Shown here: positions 14,442-22,048 of the stretch, in pieces
Numbering within the stretch: position 1 is the first letter of the stretch
How the letters are laid out: each line of letters opens with the position of its first letter
From: Pseudomonadota bacterium
GTDB lineage: Bacteria > Pseudomonadota > Alphaproteobacteria > Rhizobiales > Devosiaceae
NCBI GenBank assembly: GCA_023430705.1
Contig: JAEYZJ010000298.1
Coordinates: forward strand, 1 to 23,346
DNA length: 23,346 bases
Direction: 5' to 3'
Notes under the pieces: generated by a model
Database searches by the model: none
Seen by the model: only the letters and a program-made list of their open reading frames with translations
What the model was told of the DNA's origin: nothing
Position numbers and translations under genes: made by a program

Positions 14442-15101
14442 GTGATCGAGTTCTCCAATGTCGGCCTGCGCTATGGGCAGGGCCCCGAGATCCTCCGTGA
14501 TCTCAACTTCCGCATCGAACCCGGCACTTTCCACTTCCTCACCGGCCCGTCGGGGTCGGGCAAGACGTCCCTCCTGAAGATGCTGCTGCTGTCGCTCCGT
14601 CCCACCCGGGGCCGCGTCACCCTCTTCGGCAAGGACACCTCCTCGCTCGACCAGGATGCACTGCTGCAGATGCGACGGCACATCGGCATCGTCTTCCAGG
14701 AGTTCCGCCTGCTCGACCACCTGACCACGTTCGAGAACGTGGCGCTGCCCCTGCGGGTGCTGGGCGAGCCGGAGTCGAGCTACCGCGCCAACGTCACCGA
14801 ACTTCTCGAATGGGTTGGGCTCGGCGAGCGCCTCGATGCGCTGCCCGCCGTGCTGTCAGGCGGCGAGAAGCAGCGGGCGGCGATCGCCCGCGCGGTTATC
14901 GGCCGCCCCGACATCCTGCTCGCGGACGAGCCGACCGGAAACGTCGACCCGGAACTGTCGCTGCGGCTCGTGCGGCTCTTCGCCGAGCTCAACAAGATGG
15001 GGACCACGATCATCCTTGCGACGCACGAACTGCCGCTGCTCGACAATTTTGCGTTTCCCCGGATGAACCTGCGCGACGGCGAGGTGGTGTTCAGTGGCTA
15101 G
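14442..15101 (+). CDS. ftsE: Cell division ATP-binding protein FtsE
   Basis: A 219-residue ABC-type ATPase that partners FtsX in the divisome, where the complex regulates peptidoglycan hydrolases at the septum. Walker A is GPSGSGKT (35-42), the Q-loop is VFQE (84-87), the ABC signature is LSGGEKQ (138-144), Walker B is ILLADEP (158-164) and the switch histidine is His195 in LATHE. The start is GTG 14442, giving MIEFSNVGLRYG, the usual FtsE beginning. It overlaps ftsX by 8 bases, so the two are translated together. The identity rests on both the sequence and the ftsX neighbour. Confidence 0.95.
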   Translation: MIEFSNVGLRYGQGPEILRDLNFRIEPGTFHFLTGPSGSGKTSLLKMLLLSLRPTRGRVTLFGKDTSSLDQDALLQMRRHIGIVFQEFRLLDHLTTFENVALPLRVLGEPESSYRANVTELLEWVGLGERLDALPAVLSGGEKQRAAIARAVIGRPDILLADEPTGNVDPELSLRLVRLFAELNKMGTTIILATHELPLLDNFAFPRMNLRDGEVVFSG

Positions 15102-16032
15102 CCTGCGCCTCCCCCGCTTCGCCGGCCTCGAGACGCGCGAGCGCGCCGCCGCCATCGTGCCCGAGCGCTCGGTCGCCGGCCGCACGCTGGTGCTGCTCAT
15201 CGCCATCATGACCTTCCTCTCTGGCGTAACGCTCGGGGGCGTCGTGCTGGTGCAGAAATCCGCCATCGCCTGGTCCTCCGACGTCGGGCGCGAGATGACG
15301 ATCCAGATCCGCCCGATCGAGGGCGAGGTGATGGAGAGCAACCTGCGCACCGCAGTGGCGCTCGCCGAGTCCACCCCCGGCATCGCCTCGGCGCGCGCCC
15401 TGAGCCTCGAGGAAAGCCAGAAGCTGCTGGAGCCCTGGCTGGGCGCCGGCCTCGACCTCAGTGCCATCGATATCCCGCGTCTTGTCGTGGTGCAGATCGC
15501 CGATCCCGCCGAGGCCGACATCGCCAAGCTCGAACGCGACCTCGCGGCCGTGAAGGGCGCGAGCCTCGACACGCATTCCGCCTGGCGCCAGCAGCTCAAC
15601 GTGATGGCCGGAACCATCGTCGCATCCGGCCTGCTGGTGCTGGCGCTGATCGTCGTCGCTACCGTGCTCGCGATCATCTTCGCCACCCGCGGCACCATGG
15701 CCAGCAACCGCGAGATCGTCGACGTGCTGCATTTCATCGGCGCGTCGAACAGCTTCATCGCCGGCGAGTTCCAGGGACGCTTCCTCACTATCGGCTTTCG
15801 CGGCGGCATCGTCGGGGGTATCGCCGCGCTGATCTTCTTCCTGCTCGTCGGACTTGCGGCGGGCTCGATGGTCCCGCAGGAGGCAGGCCAGCAGCTCGGA
15901 ATCCTGTTCGGCCGTTTCGCGCTCGGGATCGACGGCATGTTCGGCATTCTCGCCGTGGTACCGGTGATCGCCGCGCTCACCGCCATAACCTCGCGCATGA
16001 CCGTGCGCCGCTTCCTGCAGAAGACGTCCTGA
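15094..16032 (+). CDS. ftsX: Cell division protein FtsX
   Basis: A 312-residue integral membrane protein of the FtsX type. Four transmembrane helices are visible: about 31-54, 171-197, 231-258 and 281-300. The large loop between helices 1 and 2 (about 55-165) is the periplasmic domain that contacts hydrolase activators in other bacteria. The region after helix 2, SNREIVDVLHFIGASNSFIAGEFQGRF, is the conserved cytoplasmic segment that couples to FtsE. The start is GTG 15094 inside the end of ftsE. The N-terminal cytoplasmic tail is basic. An acyltransferase gene follows after 58 bases. Confidence 0.93.
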   Translation: MASLRLPRFAGLETRERAAAIVPERSVAGRTLVLLIAIMTFLSGVTLGGVVLVQKSAIAWSSDVGREMTIQIRPIEGEVMESNLRTAVALAESTPGIASARALSLEESQKLLEPWLGAGLDLSAIDIPRLVVVQIADPAEADIAKLERDLAAVKGASLDTHSAWRQQLNVMAGTIVASGLLVLALIVVATVLAIIFATRGTMASNREIVDVLHFIGASNSFIAGEFQGRFLTIGFRGGIVGGIAALIFFLLVGLAAGSMVPQEAGQQLGILFGRFALGIDGMFGILAVVPVIAALTAITSRMTVRRFLQKTS

Positions 16033-16090
16033 ACCGACGCCGGCCGCGAGCCGGACGGGCAAGGCACCATCTGCGCCCCGGAGAGGATCA

Positions 16091-16918
16091 ATGCCGATCG
16101 TCCAGGCGATCCGTTCGCTGCTCTTTTATGCCTTCTACTACGTGCAGACGGTGCCCCTCGCGATCATCGTCGGCATCAGCGCGGTGATCTGGGGCCGGAC
16201 CCGCTTCGGCTGGGCCATCGCGCTCTACTGGATTCACTCCAACCTCGCTGCCCTGCGCATCATCGCGGGCATCAGGACCGACGTCACCGGCGAGGAGAAC
16301 ATCCCGGAGGGCCCCTGCATCATCGCCAGCAAGCACATGAGCGACTGGGACATCTTCGCCATCCTCCCGGGGGCGCGCCGGCCTGCCTTCGTTGCCAAGA
16401 AGGAGCTGATGGACATTCCCTTCTTCGGCCAGGCCGCCATGGCTTTCGACACCATTCGCGTCGATCGCTCGCGAGGCGGCGAGGCCATCCCGCTGATGCT
16501 GGACGACGCGCGGGGCGCCCTGTCGCGCGGCTCGCGCATCATCATCTTTCCCGAAGGCACCCGGAAGGCGCCGCTGGATCCTCCGGACTACAAGTACGGG
16601 GTGGTCCGCCTGTACGAGGGGCTGAACGTCCCGGTTGTGCCGGTCGCGCTCAACTCCGGCCTGTTCTGGGGCCGCAACAGCCTGGTGCTATGGCCCGGCA
16701 CTGCCCGCGCGCGCTTTCTGCCCGCCATCCCGCCCGGCCTGCCGGCCGAGGAATTCCGGACCCGACTCGTGACCGCCATCGAGAACGGGACCGACCGCCT
16801 GATCCTCACCGCGAGCGAAGAGGGCCTGCGCCGTCCGATCCCCCCGGCGTTGCGCGAGCGGCTTGAACGGCTGCGCCGGGAAAGCGGCTCGGATCGCACT
16901 GGCACCACTATATCTTGA
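16091..16918 (+). CDS. 1-acyl-sn-glycerol-3-phosphate acyltransferase family protein
   Basis: A 275-residue PlsC-family acyltransferase, predicted to add a fatty acyl chain to lysophosphatidic acid at the inner membrane. The catalytic HX4D motif is KHMSDWD with His82 and Asp87, and the glycerol-phosphate motif is FPEGTR (153-158). VVPVALNSG matches the later conserved block, and FVAKKEL lies in the usual place after HX4D. The N-terminus has one or two hydrophobic helices (about 6-35). ATG 16091 has a strong GGAGAGGA ribosome-binding sequence. Substrate choice within the family is not certain. The gene order ftsE-ftsX-acyltransferase supports a normal chromosomal location. Confidence 0.92.
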   Translation: MPIVQAIRSLLFYAFYYVQTVPLAIIVGISAVIWGRTRFGWAIALYWIHSNLAALRIIAGIRTDVTGEENIPEGPCIIASKHMSDWDIFAILPGARRPAFVAKKELMDIPFFGQAAMAFDTIRVDRSRGGEAIPLMLDDARGALSRGSRIIIFPEGTRKAPLDPPDYKYGVVRLYEGLNVPVVPVALNSGLFWGRNSLVLWPGTARARFLPAIPPGLPAEEFRTRLVTAIENGTDRLILTASEEGLRRPIPPALRERLERLRRESGSDRTGTTIS

Positions 16919-16967
16919 CGTTACGGACGTCTCGGCCCGTAGATATAGATAACCATCCGATTTTCGA

Positions 16968-16996
16968 TTGACATTTAGCTCAAGTTTGTTCTATTT
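16968..16996 (+). promoter_or_regulatory. Predicted sigma-70 promoter of the small gene at 17034
   Basis: A perfect TTGACA -35 hexamer lies at 16968-16973. A weak -10 candidate, TCTATT (16990-16995), follows at a spacing of 16 bases, or CTATTT at 17. The surrounding 60 bases are clearly richer in A and T than the rest of the window. Transcription would begin near 17002-17005, leaving a short leader before the GGGGGAG ribosome-binding sequence. The LexA-type repeat covers the -10 region. Confidence 0.6.
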
Positions 16997-17002
16997 TTGT
17001 TC
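16988..17002 (+). promoter_or_regulatory. LexA-type operator GTTC-N7-GTTC
   Basis: GTTC (16988-16991), seven bases TATTTTT and GTTC (16999-17002) form a perfect direct repeat of the form bound by LexA in alphaproteobacteria. Each half is followed by T, giving GTTCT twice. It overlaps the -10 region of the predicted promoter and ends 31 bases before ATG 17034, the usual place for a repressor site. A chance match somewhere in a window this size is not rare, but the coincidence with a TTGACA promoter upstream of a gene makes it credible. Confidence 0.65.
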
Positions 17003-17033
17003 TGATGTGAGCAGGAACCGGGGGAGCCAGGGC

Positions 17034-17378
17034 ATGGTGCCGACACTGGATCGTACGTTGCTTCAGCATGCCACCATGCATCCGGTGAACTGGCGCGGGC
17101 GCTCCGGCCGCTATTACGCGCTCGAGCCGCTGCGCCTCGATGATTTCAGCTTTTCCGGTGACGAACTCTACCTGATCGCGCTCGGGACGCACGTGCTCTG
17201 GGCCGGCGGCGGCACCGACCTCATCGAGGACCCGGTGAGCCGCGCCCGCTTCCGCCTCGCCATGGATTGCGCCGACCGGGTATTTCGGGTCGAGGCGACG
17301 CCCGATGCCATCGAGCCGTTGACTGTCCTGTGGGATCTCGAGGGCGCCGAGCCGGTGCTCGGCCTCAGCGCTGCCTAG
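17034..17378 (+). CDS. Small protein of unknown function behind a LexA-type site
   Basis: A 114-residue soluble protein that I do not recognise. ATG 17034 has GGAG 7 bases upstream. There is no signal peptide or membrane helix. The N-terminal part is basic (MHPVNWRGRSGRYYALEPLRLDDFSFSGDELYLIALG) and the rest is mixed alpha/beta with alternating hydrophobic stretches (RARFRLAMDCADRVFRVEA). There is one cysteine (Cys80) and no zinc motif. The gene has its own promoter and a LexA-type operator, so it may be induced by DNA damage. It converges on the ChaC gene, and the two stop codons share the bases CTAG (17375-17378). The reality of the gene is well supported; a DNA-damage role is inference from the operator. 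Confidence 0.82.
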   Translation: MVPTLDRTLLQHATMHPVNWRGRSGRYYALEPLRLDDFSFSGDELYLIALGTHVLWAGGGTDLIEDPVSRARFRLAMDCADRVFRVEATPDAIEPLTVLWDLEGAEPVLGLSAA

Positions 17379-17929
17379 GCGCTGGCCAGCACCGGCACGT
17401 CCACCCCGTGGAGCGCCACCACCACCTCGTCGAGATATCGGTCGCGTATTCCGAGTTCGCCGAGCTTGCGCGCCGTCTCCAGCACGTAGTCGGGATTGGG
17501 ACCCGACTCGCCGATCCCGGCGCGGACCAGCCGCACCTGCTCGGCAATGGCGAGCTTGCCGGCATACTGCAGGTGGCGGGTGTCGGCGACGAAGGCCAGC
17601 GCCGGCACCGTCGCTCCGTCGGCCAGCAGCACCGGACGAGTGGTCTCGCGATAAACCCCATTATCCATCTCGCGCTCCGACAGGTAGGCATGGACCTCCC
17701 TCCAGCGCTCCGCCGCCACTTCGAACGCCATGCCCCGGCACGAGCCGCCCGGCATCAGTCCGAACACCAGGCCGGGCTGGACCGGCGTCCCGCGATGGCG
17801 CTGCGAGTAGACGCACAACCGCCGGTGCACGCCTCGCATGAGCGCCGGTGACTGCCGCACGAACTCGAAGCCCGGACGCCAGACCAACGAGCCGTACCCG
17901 AACACCCAATGGGTTGAAATCTGCGCCAT
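17375..17929 (-). CDS. ChaC-like gamma-glutamylcyclotransferase, canonical
   Basis: A 184-residue ChaC-family enzyme, predicted to degrade glutathione to 5-oxoproline and cysteinylglycine in the cytoplasm. The substrate loop is intact: VFGYGSLVWRPGFEF (9-23), with YGSL at 12-15. The proposed catalytic glutamate is Glu87 in YLSEREMDNGVYR (Glu85 is next to it). RGTPVQPGLVFGL and GGSCRGMAFEV match the middle blocks, and LGIRDRYLDEV the C-terminal end. The start is ATG 17929. It is the shorter and more typical of the two ChaC-like proteins here. It is divergent from the DUF2125 gene, with two inverted repeats in the gap. Confidence 0.92.
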   Translation of the reverse strand: MAQISTHWVFGYGSLVWRPGFEFVRQSPALMRGVHRRLCVYSQRHRGTPVQPGLVFGLMPGGSCRGMAFEVAAERWREVHAYLSEREMDNGVYRETTRPVLLADGATVPALAFVADTRHLQYAGKLAIAEQVRLVRAGIGESGPNPDYVLETARKLGELGIRDRYLDEVVVALHGVDVPVLASA

Positions 17930-17934
17930 CCGTG

Positions 17935-17972
17935 CATGACCGCCTTGCCGCGGTCATGTTCGTACCGGTACG
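17935..17972. repeat. Two adjacent inverted repeats between ChaC and DUF2125 genes
   Basis: CATGACCGC (17935-17943) and GCGGTCATG (17950-17958) form a perfect 9-base inverted repeat with a 6-base spacer. A perfect 12-base palindrome, CGTACCGGTACG, follows at 17961-17972. Both lie in the 85-base gap between two divergent start codons, 5 bases from the ChaC start at the nearest point. Their position suggests operator sites or a transcript hairpin at the ChaC 5' end. I cannot name a regulator. Confidence 0.5.
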
Positions 17973-18014
17973 GTCCGCGCCGCGCAACGCACGCGCCGGA
18001 ATAGGAGACCTGAC

Positions 18015-19022
18015 TTGCGCAAATTCGCCTGGCTGTTGATCGCGGTGGTGGTCGTGGTGGCAGCCTGGACGGTCGGCTGGGTCTGGGCCGCCGGCGAGAT
18101 CACGCAGCAGGTGAAGCAACTGGCCGAGGCCGACGGCGAGACCGCGCCGCGCTTCGAATGTGGCACCCTTGGTGTCGGCGGCTTCCCCTTCCGCTTCGAC
18201 ATCGACTGCGAGAACGCCGTGCTGACCGACCGGGACGTGACCGTTGGCTTCCCCGGGCTGCGGGCTTCCGTTTTGGCCTACAACCCCACGCACACCCTGC
18301 TCTCGGCCAAGGGGCCGTTCACTTACGACGACGCCTTCACCGGCAGCCGCCGCCGCGTCGACTTCGACCGGCTCGCCGGCAGCGTGCGTGTGACCCCGGC
18401 GGATCTCTTCAGTGGTCTCGCCGGCGAAGGCTGGCGCCTCGCGCGACTGTCGGTCGAGAGCGACGGCGTCTCGCTCACCAACACCGTTGCCGCCGACATC
18501 CTCGAGGCGAGCGCGGGGCATTTCGAACTGCACCTGCTCGATATCCCCGACCAGTTCGACAAGGCAGCCGGCACTTCGGCCCTCGCCAACTACGTGGCAA
18601 TCACGGGACTCAATCTCCCCGGTCTCGAGGTCGTTTCCGGCGATCTGACCCTCGAAGCCCGGATCACCGGCCTTCCGGCCGACCTGCGGGACTTCGGCGG
18701 CCCAGATGCCATCCGCCACTGGCAGGCAGCCGGCGGCGCGGTGACGTTGATCAAGCTCGCCGGCGCGCAGCCCCAGCCCAGGGAGAGCTTCGAGATCACC
18801 GGTGAACTCCAACTCACCGGCGGCGGCTATCTCCAGGGCCAGATCGACTATGTGACGATGGGCGTGCTCGACCGCCTGAGCCAGTTCCTGCCGCCGGTGC
18901 AACTCGCGGTGCTGAAGGGCGCCCCGCAGGCCGACGGCAGTTTCCGCAACACCGTGACCATTGCCGACGGCCAGGTGCGCATCCTCAACCTCGTCTTCGC
19001 CCAGCTGCCGCCGCTGTTCTAG
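18015..19022 (+). CDS. DUF2125 domain-containing envelope protein
   Basis: A 335-residue protein with an N-terminal membrane helix (about 4-26), which could be a signal anchor, followed by a long beta-rich periplasmic domain. The segment FECGTLGVGGFPFRFDIDCENAVL (about 48-71) is the hallmark of DUF2125 proteins from alphaproteobacteria, whose function is not known. The later repeats of short beta strands (TGELQLTGGGYLQGQIDYVTMG) resemble AsmA-like or lipid-contact folds, but this is only a general likeness. The start is TTG 18015 with GGAG 7 bases upstream, so it is well supported despite the rare codon. It converges on tyrA with shared stop bases (CTAG, 19019-19022). Confidence 0.88.
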   Translation: MRKFAWLLIAVVVVVAAWTVGWVWAAGEITQQVKQLAEADGETAPRFECGTLGVGGFPFRFDIDCENAVLTDRDVTVGFPGLRASVLAYNPTHTLLSAKGPFTYDDAFTGSRRRVDFDRLAGSVRVTPADLFSGLAGEGWRLARLSVESDGVSLTNTVAADILEASAGHFELHLLDIPDQFDKAAGTSALANYVAITGLNLPGLEVVSGDLTLEARITGLPADLRDFGGPDAIRHWQAAGGAVTLIKLAGAQPQPRESFEITGELQLTGGGYLQGQIDYVTMGVLDRLSQFLPPVQLAVLKGAPQADGSFRNTVTIADGQVRILNLVFAQLPPLF

Positions 19023-19999
19023 GCATCCTCGCCGCCACCATGCTCGCGGACGGCGAACTCCGGCACGTCCTCGGGCGGCGCCATCACGTCCGGCTGGCCG
19101 TGCGGACGGCCGAAGTCGGGCGCGGCGGTCTCCTGTCCGGCCGTGATGATCGAACGCCGGACAGCCCGGGTGCGGGTGAACAGCTCCTGCATCCCCGGGC
19201 CGTCGCCGACGCGCACCATGCGCTGCAGCCGGCTGAGGTCCTCGAGGAACCGCCCGAGCATCTCCAGCACCGCCTCGCGGTTGGTGAGAAACACATCGCG
19301 CCACATCACGGGATCGGAGGCCGCGATGCGGGTGAAGTCGCGGAAGCCCGAGGCCGAGAACTTGATCACCTCGGACTGCGTGTCGGACTCGAGGTCGGCC
19401 ACCGTGCCCACGATGTTGTAGGCGATGAGGTGGGGGACATGGCTGGTGATGGCCAGCACCATGTCATGATGCGCGGCATCCATGCACTCGACGTTCGAGC
19501 CGAGCGCGCCCCAGAACGAAACCAGCCGGTCGACCGCGACCGGATCGACATCGGGCCTGGGCGTCAGCACGCACCACCGGTTGACGAAAAGGTCAGCAAA
19601 GCCGGCTGCAGGGCCGGAATGCTCGGTGCCGGCGAGCGGATGGCCGGGAATGAAGTGGACGCTCGGAGGCAGTAACGGTTCGATCACCCTCGCGACGTAG
19701 CCCTTGACCGAACCCACGTCGGAAAGGATCGCCCCGGGCTTCAGGTGCCCGCTGATCTGGCGCATGACGTCGGCATAGACGCCGACGGGCGTGCAGAGGA
19801 TCACGAGGTCCGCCCCCTCCACCGCCTCGGCGGAGTCGAGCGTGTAGATGTCGCCCAGCCCGAGCGTGCGCGCCTCTTCCAGCGTCTCCCGCTTGCGGGT
19901 CGAGATCGCCACGGTCCTCGCGAGATCCTTCTGCCGGACCGCGCGCGCGATCGAGGAACCGATGAGGCCGATACCGATGAGGGTGATCTTGTCGAACAT
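19019..19999 (-). CDS. tyrA: Prephenate/arogenate dehydrogenase
   Basis: A 326-residue NAD(P)-dependent dehydrogenase of tyrosine synthesis, converting prephenate to 4-hydroxyphenylpyruvate or arogenate to tyrosine. The Rossmann motif is GIGLIGSS (9-16). Conserved blocks include DLVILCTPV, LSDVGSVKGYV, FIPGHPLAGTEHSG, which contains the catalytic histidine region, and AITSHVPHLIAY. The C-terminal helical domain is present, with a disordered tail of about 30 residues. There is no chorismate mutase or ACT domain. Specificity for prephenate or arogenate cannot be read here. The start is ATG 19999, overlapping the hisC stop in TGATG, which makes the pair translationally coupled. Confidence 0.94.
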   Translation of the reverse strand: MFDKITLIGIGLIGSSIARAVRQKDLARTVAISTRKRETLEEARTLGLGDIYTLDSAEAVEGADLVILCTPVGVYADVMRQISGHLKPGAILSDVGSVKGYVARVIEPLLPPSVHFIPGHPLAGTEHSGPAAGFADLFVNRWCVLTPRPDVDPVAVDRLVSFWGALGSNVECMDAAHHDMVLAITSHVPHLIAYNIVGTVADLESDTQSEVIKFSASGFRDFTRIAASDPVMWRDVFLTNREAVLEMLGRFLEDLSRLQRMVRVGDGPGMQELFTRTRAVRRSIITAGQETAAPDFGRPHGQPDVMAPPEDVPEFAVREHGGGEDA

Positions 20000-21102
20000 C
20001 AGCGTTCTCCCGGTGCGCCGAACGCCTTGAGGGTATCCACCACGGCCCGCATGTGTTCCTCCAGCCCGATGGTGATGCGCAGGCCCTCGGGAATGCCGTA
20101 GCCATGCATCTCGCGCACCAGCAGTCCCTTGTCGCGTAGCGCCGTGAATGCGGCGCGCGCGGTTGCAGCGTCCTCGAACAGGGCCAGCACGAAATTGCCC
20201 TGGCTTGGCGGCACCTTGATGGCGTTGCCGGCCAGTGCTGCGGCCAGCCACTCGCGCCAGCGCGCATTGTGCTCGCGCAGTCGCGCCGTGAACTCGGTGT
20301 CACGCGCCGCCGCGGCGGCTGCTGCCTGGCCCGACAGGGACACGTTGAACGGCCCGCGGATGCGGTTGACCGCGTCGACGACATGCTCGGGCCCATACAT
20401 CCAGCCCACGCGCTCCCCGGCGATGCCCATCTTGGAGAAGGTGCGTACCATCACGACGTTCTGCGCGCGGTCGACGAGGTCGATGCCCACCGAGTAGTCT
20501 GTCGCCGTCACATACTCGGCGTAGGCGCTGTCCAGGACCAGCAGGATGTCGGGCCTGAGCCCGGCATGCAGCCGCTCGACTTCGGTCTTGCCGAGGTAGG
20601 TGCCGGTGGGGTTGTTCGGGTTGGCGAGAAAGACGATCCGTGTCCGCGCCGTCACCGCCGCCAGCATGTTGTCGACATCGGCGCGGTGATCGGTCTCGGG
20701 CGCCAGCACGATCTCGGCCGAGGCGCCGCGCGTGATGATGGGATAGACGTTGAAGCCATACTGGCTCATCACCGCCTCATCCCCCTCCCCCAGGTAGACC
20801 TGGGCCAGCAGGTGCAGGATATCGTCCGAGCCGAAGCCGCACACGATCCGGTCTGGCGCGATGCCGTGCACCTCGCCGAGGGCCGAGCGCAACTCCCGCG
20901 ACGATCCCTCTGGGTAGATGTGAAACTGGTCGGCGTGAGCCCTGTAGGCTTCGATGGCCCTCGGGCTCGCTCCGAGCGGCGATTCATTGGCCGACAGCTT
21001 TACCAGCTGCACCCCGGGCGGAGTGTCCGATCGCCCCGGCACGTAGGGCGCGATCCTGAGGATGCCGGGCTGCGGAACGGGGCGAGCGGGAGTGTCGGTC
21101 AT
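19999..21102 (-). CDS. hisC: Histidinol-phosphate aminotransferase family protein
   Basis: A 367-residue fold-type I PLP aminotransferase of the HisC family. The PLP-binding lysine is Lys224 in VRTFSKMGIAGERVG. Other landmarks are KLSANESPLGASP (35-47), YPEGSSRELRSAL (63-75), NPNNPTGTY (161-169), and DSAYAEYV with Asp191 and Tyr194. HisC enzymes transaminate histidinol phosphate and often also aromatic 2-oxo acids or prephenate. Being coupled to tyrA and far from other his genes, it may serve aromatic amino acid synthesis, which is an inference from position. ATG 21102 is the start. The coupling overlap with tyrA is TGATG. Confidence 0.93.
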   Translation of the reverse strand: MTDTPARPVPQPGILRIAPYVPGRSDTPPGVQLVKLSANESPLGASPRAIEAYRAHADQFHIYPEGSSRELRSALGEVHGIAPDRIVCGFGSDDILHLLAQVYLGEGDEAVMSQYGFNVYPIITRGASAEIVLAPETDHRADVDNMLAAVTARTRIVFLANPNNPTGTYLGKTEVERLHAGLRPDILLVLDSAYAEYVTATDYSVGIDLVDRAQNVVMVRTFSKMGIAGERVGWMYGPEHVVDAVNRIRGPFNVSLSGQAAAAAAARDTEFTARLREHNARWREWLAAALAGNAIKVPPSQGNFVLALFEDAATARAAFTALRDKGLLVREMHGYGIPEGLRITIGLEEHMRAVVDTLKAFGAPGER

Positions 21103-21197
21103 TTTCACGTCGGGGCGGGCGAAATCGGGCCGGACCATAGGGGAACCGGCCTGCCGTTGCAAAGGAATCCCGGCTCTGACGGCGAACGCCGGGTGCC

Positions 21198-21950
21198 CTA
21201 TCCGGCCTCGGCCCCGTCGCGCCGCAGGGCCGCATGCTGCGGCGCCAGCGCCGGCACGCGCACGAAGCGTTCGGCGCGCTTCCGGCGGGTGATGGCGGGG
21301 AAGAGCTCCTTGCGCGCCAGCACGCAGTGGACGCCGGCAAAGGTCGGACCGAACACACGCCCGAAGCGCTCGAAGAATCGAGCGGACTTGAGGATCAGCG
21401 ACCGCTGCGAGGGCGGCAGGTACAACGCGTCCTTCCACTGCTCCGGCACGAAGCTGTGGTCGCGCAGCAGCCGCTCGAGCTGCCCGCGCGAGAACGGATG
21501 GCCGTCTCCGAACGGCGTGTTGTCGAACGACGACCAGGTGCCACGCCGCTTTGGCACTATGACGATCAGCCGGGCGTTCGGCGCCGACACGCGCCAGAGC
21601 TCGCGCATCAGTTCCTCGGTATCGCTGACATGCTCGAACGCGTGAACCGCGATGATGAGGTCCACCGCCGCGTCGGTGAGCGGCAGCTCCAGCGGATCGC
21701 ACAGCACCGTATGGGACGGCCCCTCGCGCGGCCAGGCGGAAGCACCCTGTCGTGCCGGCATCGCGGCAACCACGCGCTCGGCCTTGTCGAGCGTGAAGCG
21801 CATGTAGGGCGTCGCGAAGCCTAGTCCGAGGACCCGCTGCCCTTTGACGTTGCCGGCAAAGCGCACCACCTCCTCGCGCAGCAGGGCCCGCGAAATCTTG
21901 CCCAGGGGTGAGCGATAGAACCCGATCAGCCGCTCGACATGCGATGTCAT
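21198..21950 (-). CDS. Class I SAM-dependent methyltransferase
   Basis: A 250-residue protein with a Rossmann-like methyltransferase fold. Motif I is atypical, VLGLGFATPYMRF, where many members read VLDIGCGTG. Later motifs fit better: LPLTDAAVDLIIAVHAFEHVSDTEELMRELWRVSAPNARLIVIVPKRRG (about 89-137) is the usual core of the type 11 methyltransferases. The substrate is unknown. A C-terminal basic tail rich in Arg and Ala follows. The start is ATG 21950. It lies 95 bases downstream of the hisC direction reading and divergent from the glyoxalase II gene, a pairing I recall from related genomes. Confidence 0.88.
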   Translation of the reverse strand: MTSHVERLIGFYRSPLGKISRALLREEVVRFAGNVKGQRVLGLGFATPYMRFTLDKAERVVAAMPARQGASAWPREGPSHTVLCDPLELPLTDAAVDLIIAVHAFEHVSDTEELMRELWRVSAPNARLIVIVPKRRGTWSSFDNTPFGDGHPFSRGQLERLLRDHSFVPEQWKDALYLPPSQRSLILKSARFFERFGRVFGPTFAGVHCVLARKELFPAITRRKRAERFVRVPALAPQHAALRRDGAEAG

Positions 21951-22048
21951 GATGTGCCGGTCATGGTGTTGTCCGAATACTTTATCTAGTTTTCTGTCAT
22001 GCTTTGCCCGCGCCTGTCATCCCTGGCGTAGCCACCCCCGGAGTCACC

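Noticed and set aside
14856..16091. Long antisense open frame opposite ftsE and ftsX
   Set aside because: Its translation has no recognisable domain and it mirrors two well-supported genes; GC-rich genomes commonly give such shadows.
22004..22048. Longer gloB starting at TTG 22004
   Set aside because: GTG 22049 has a GGAG 5 bases upstream and gives the usual family beginning; the extra 15 residues look unlike the family.
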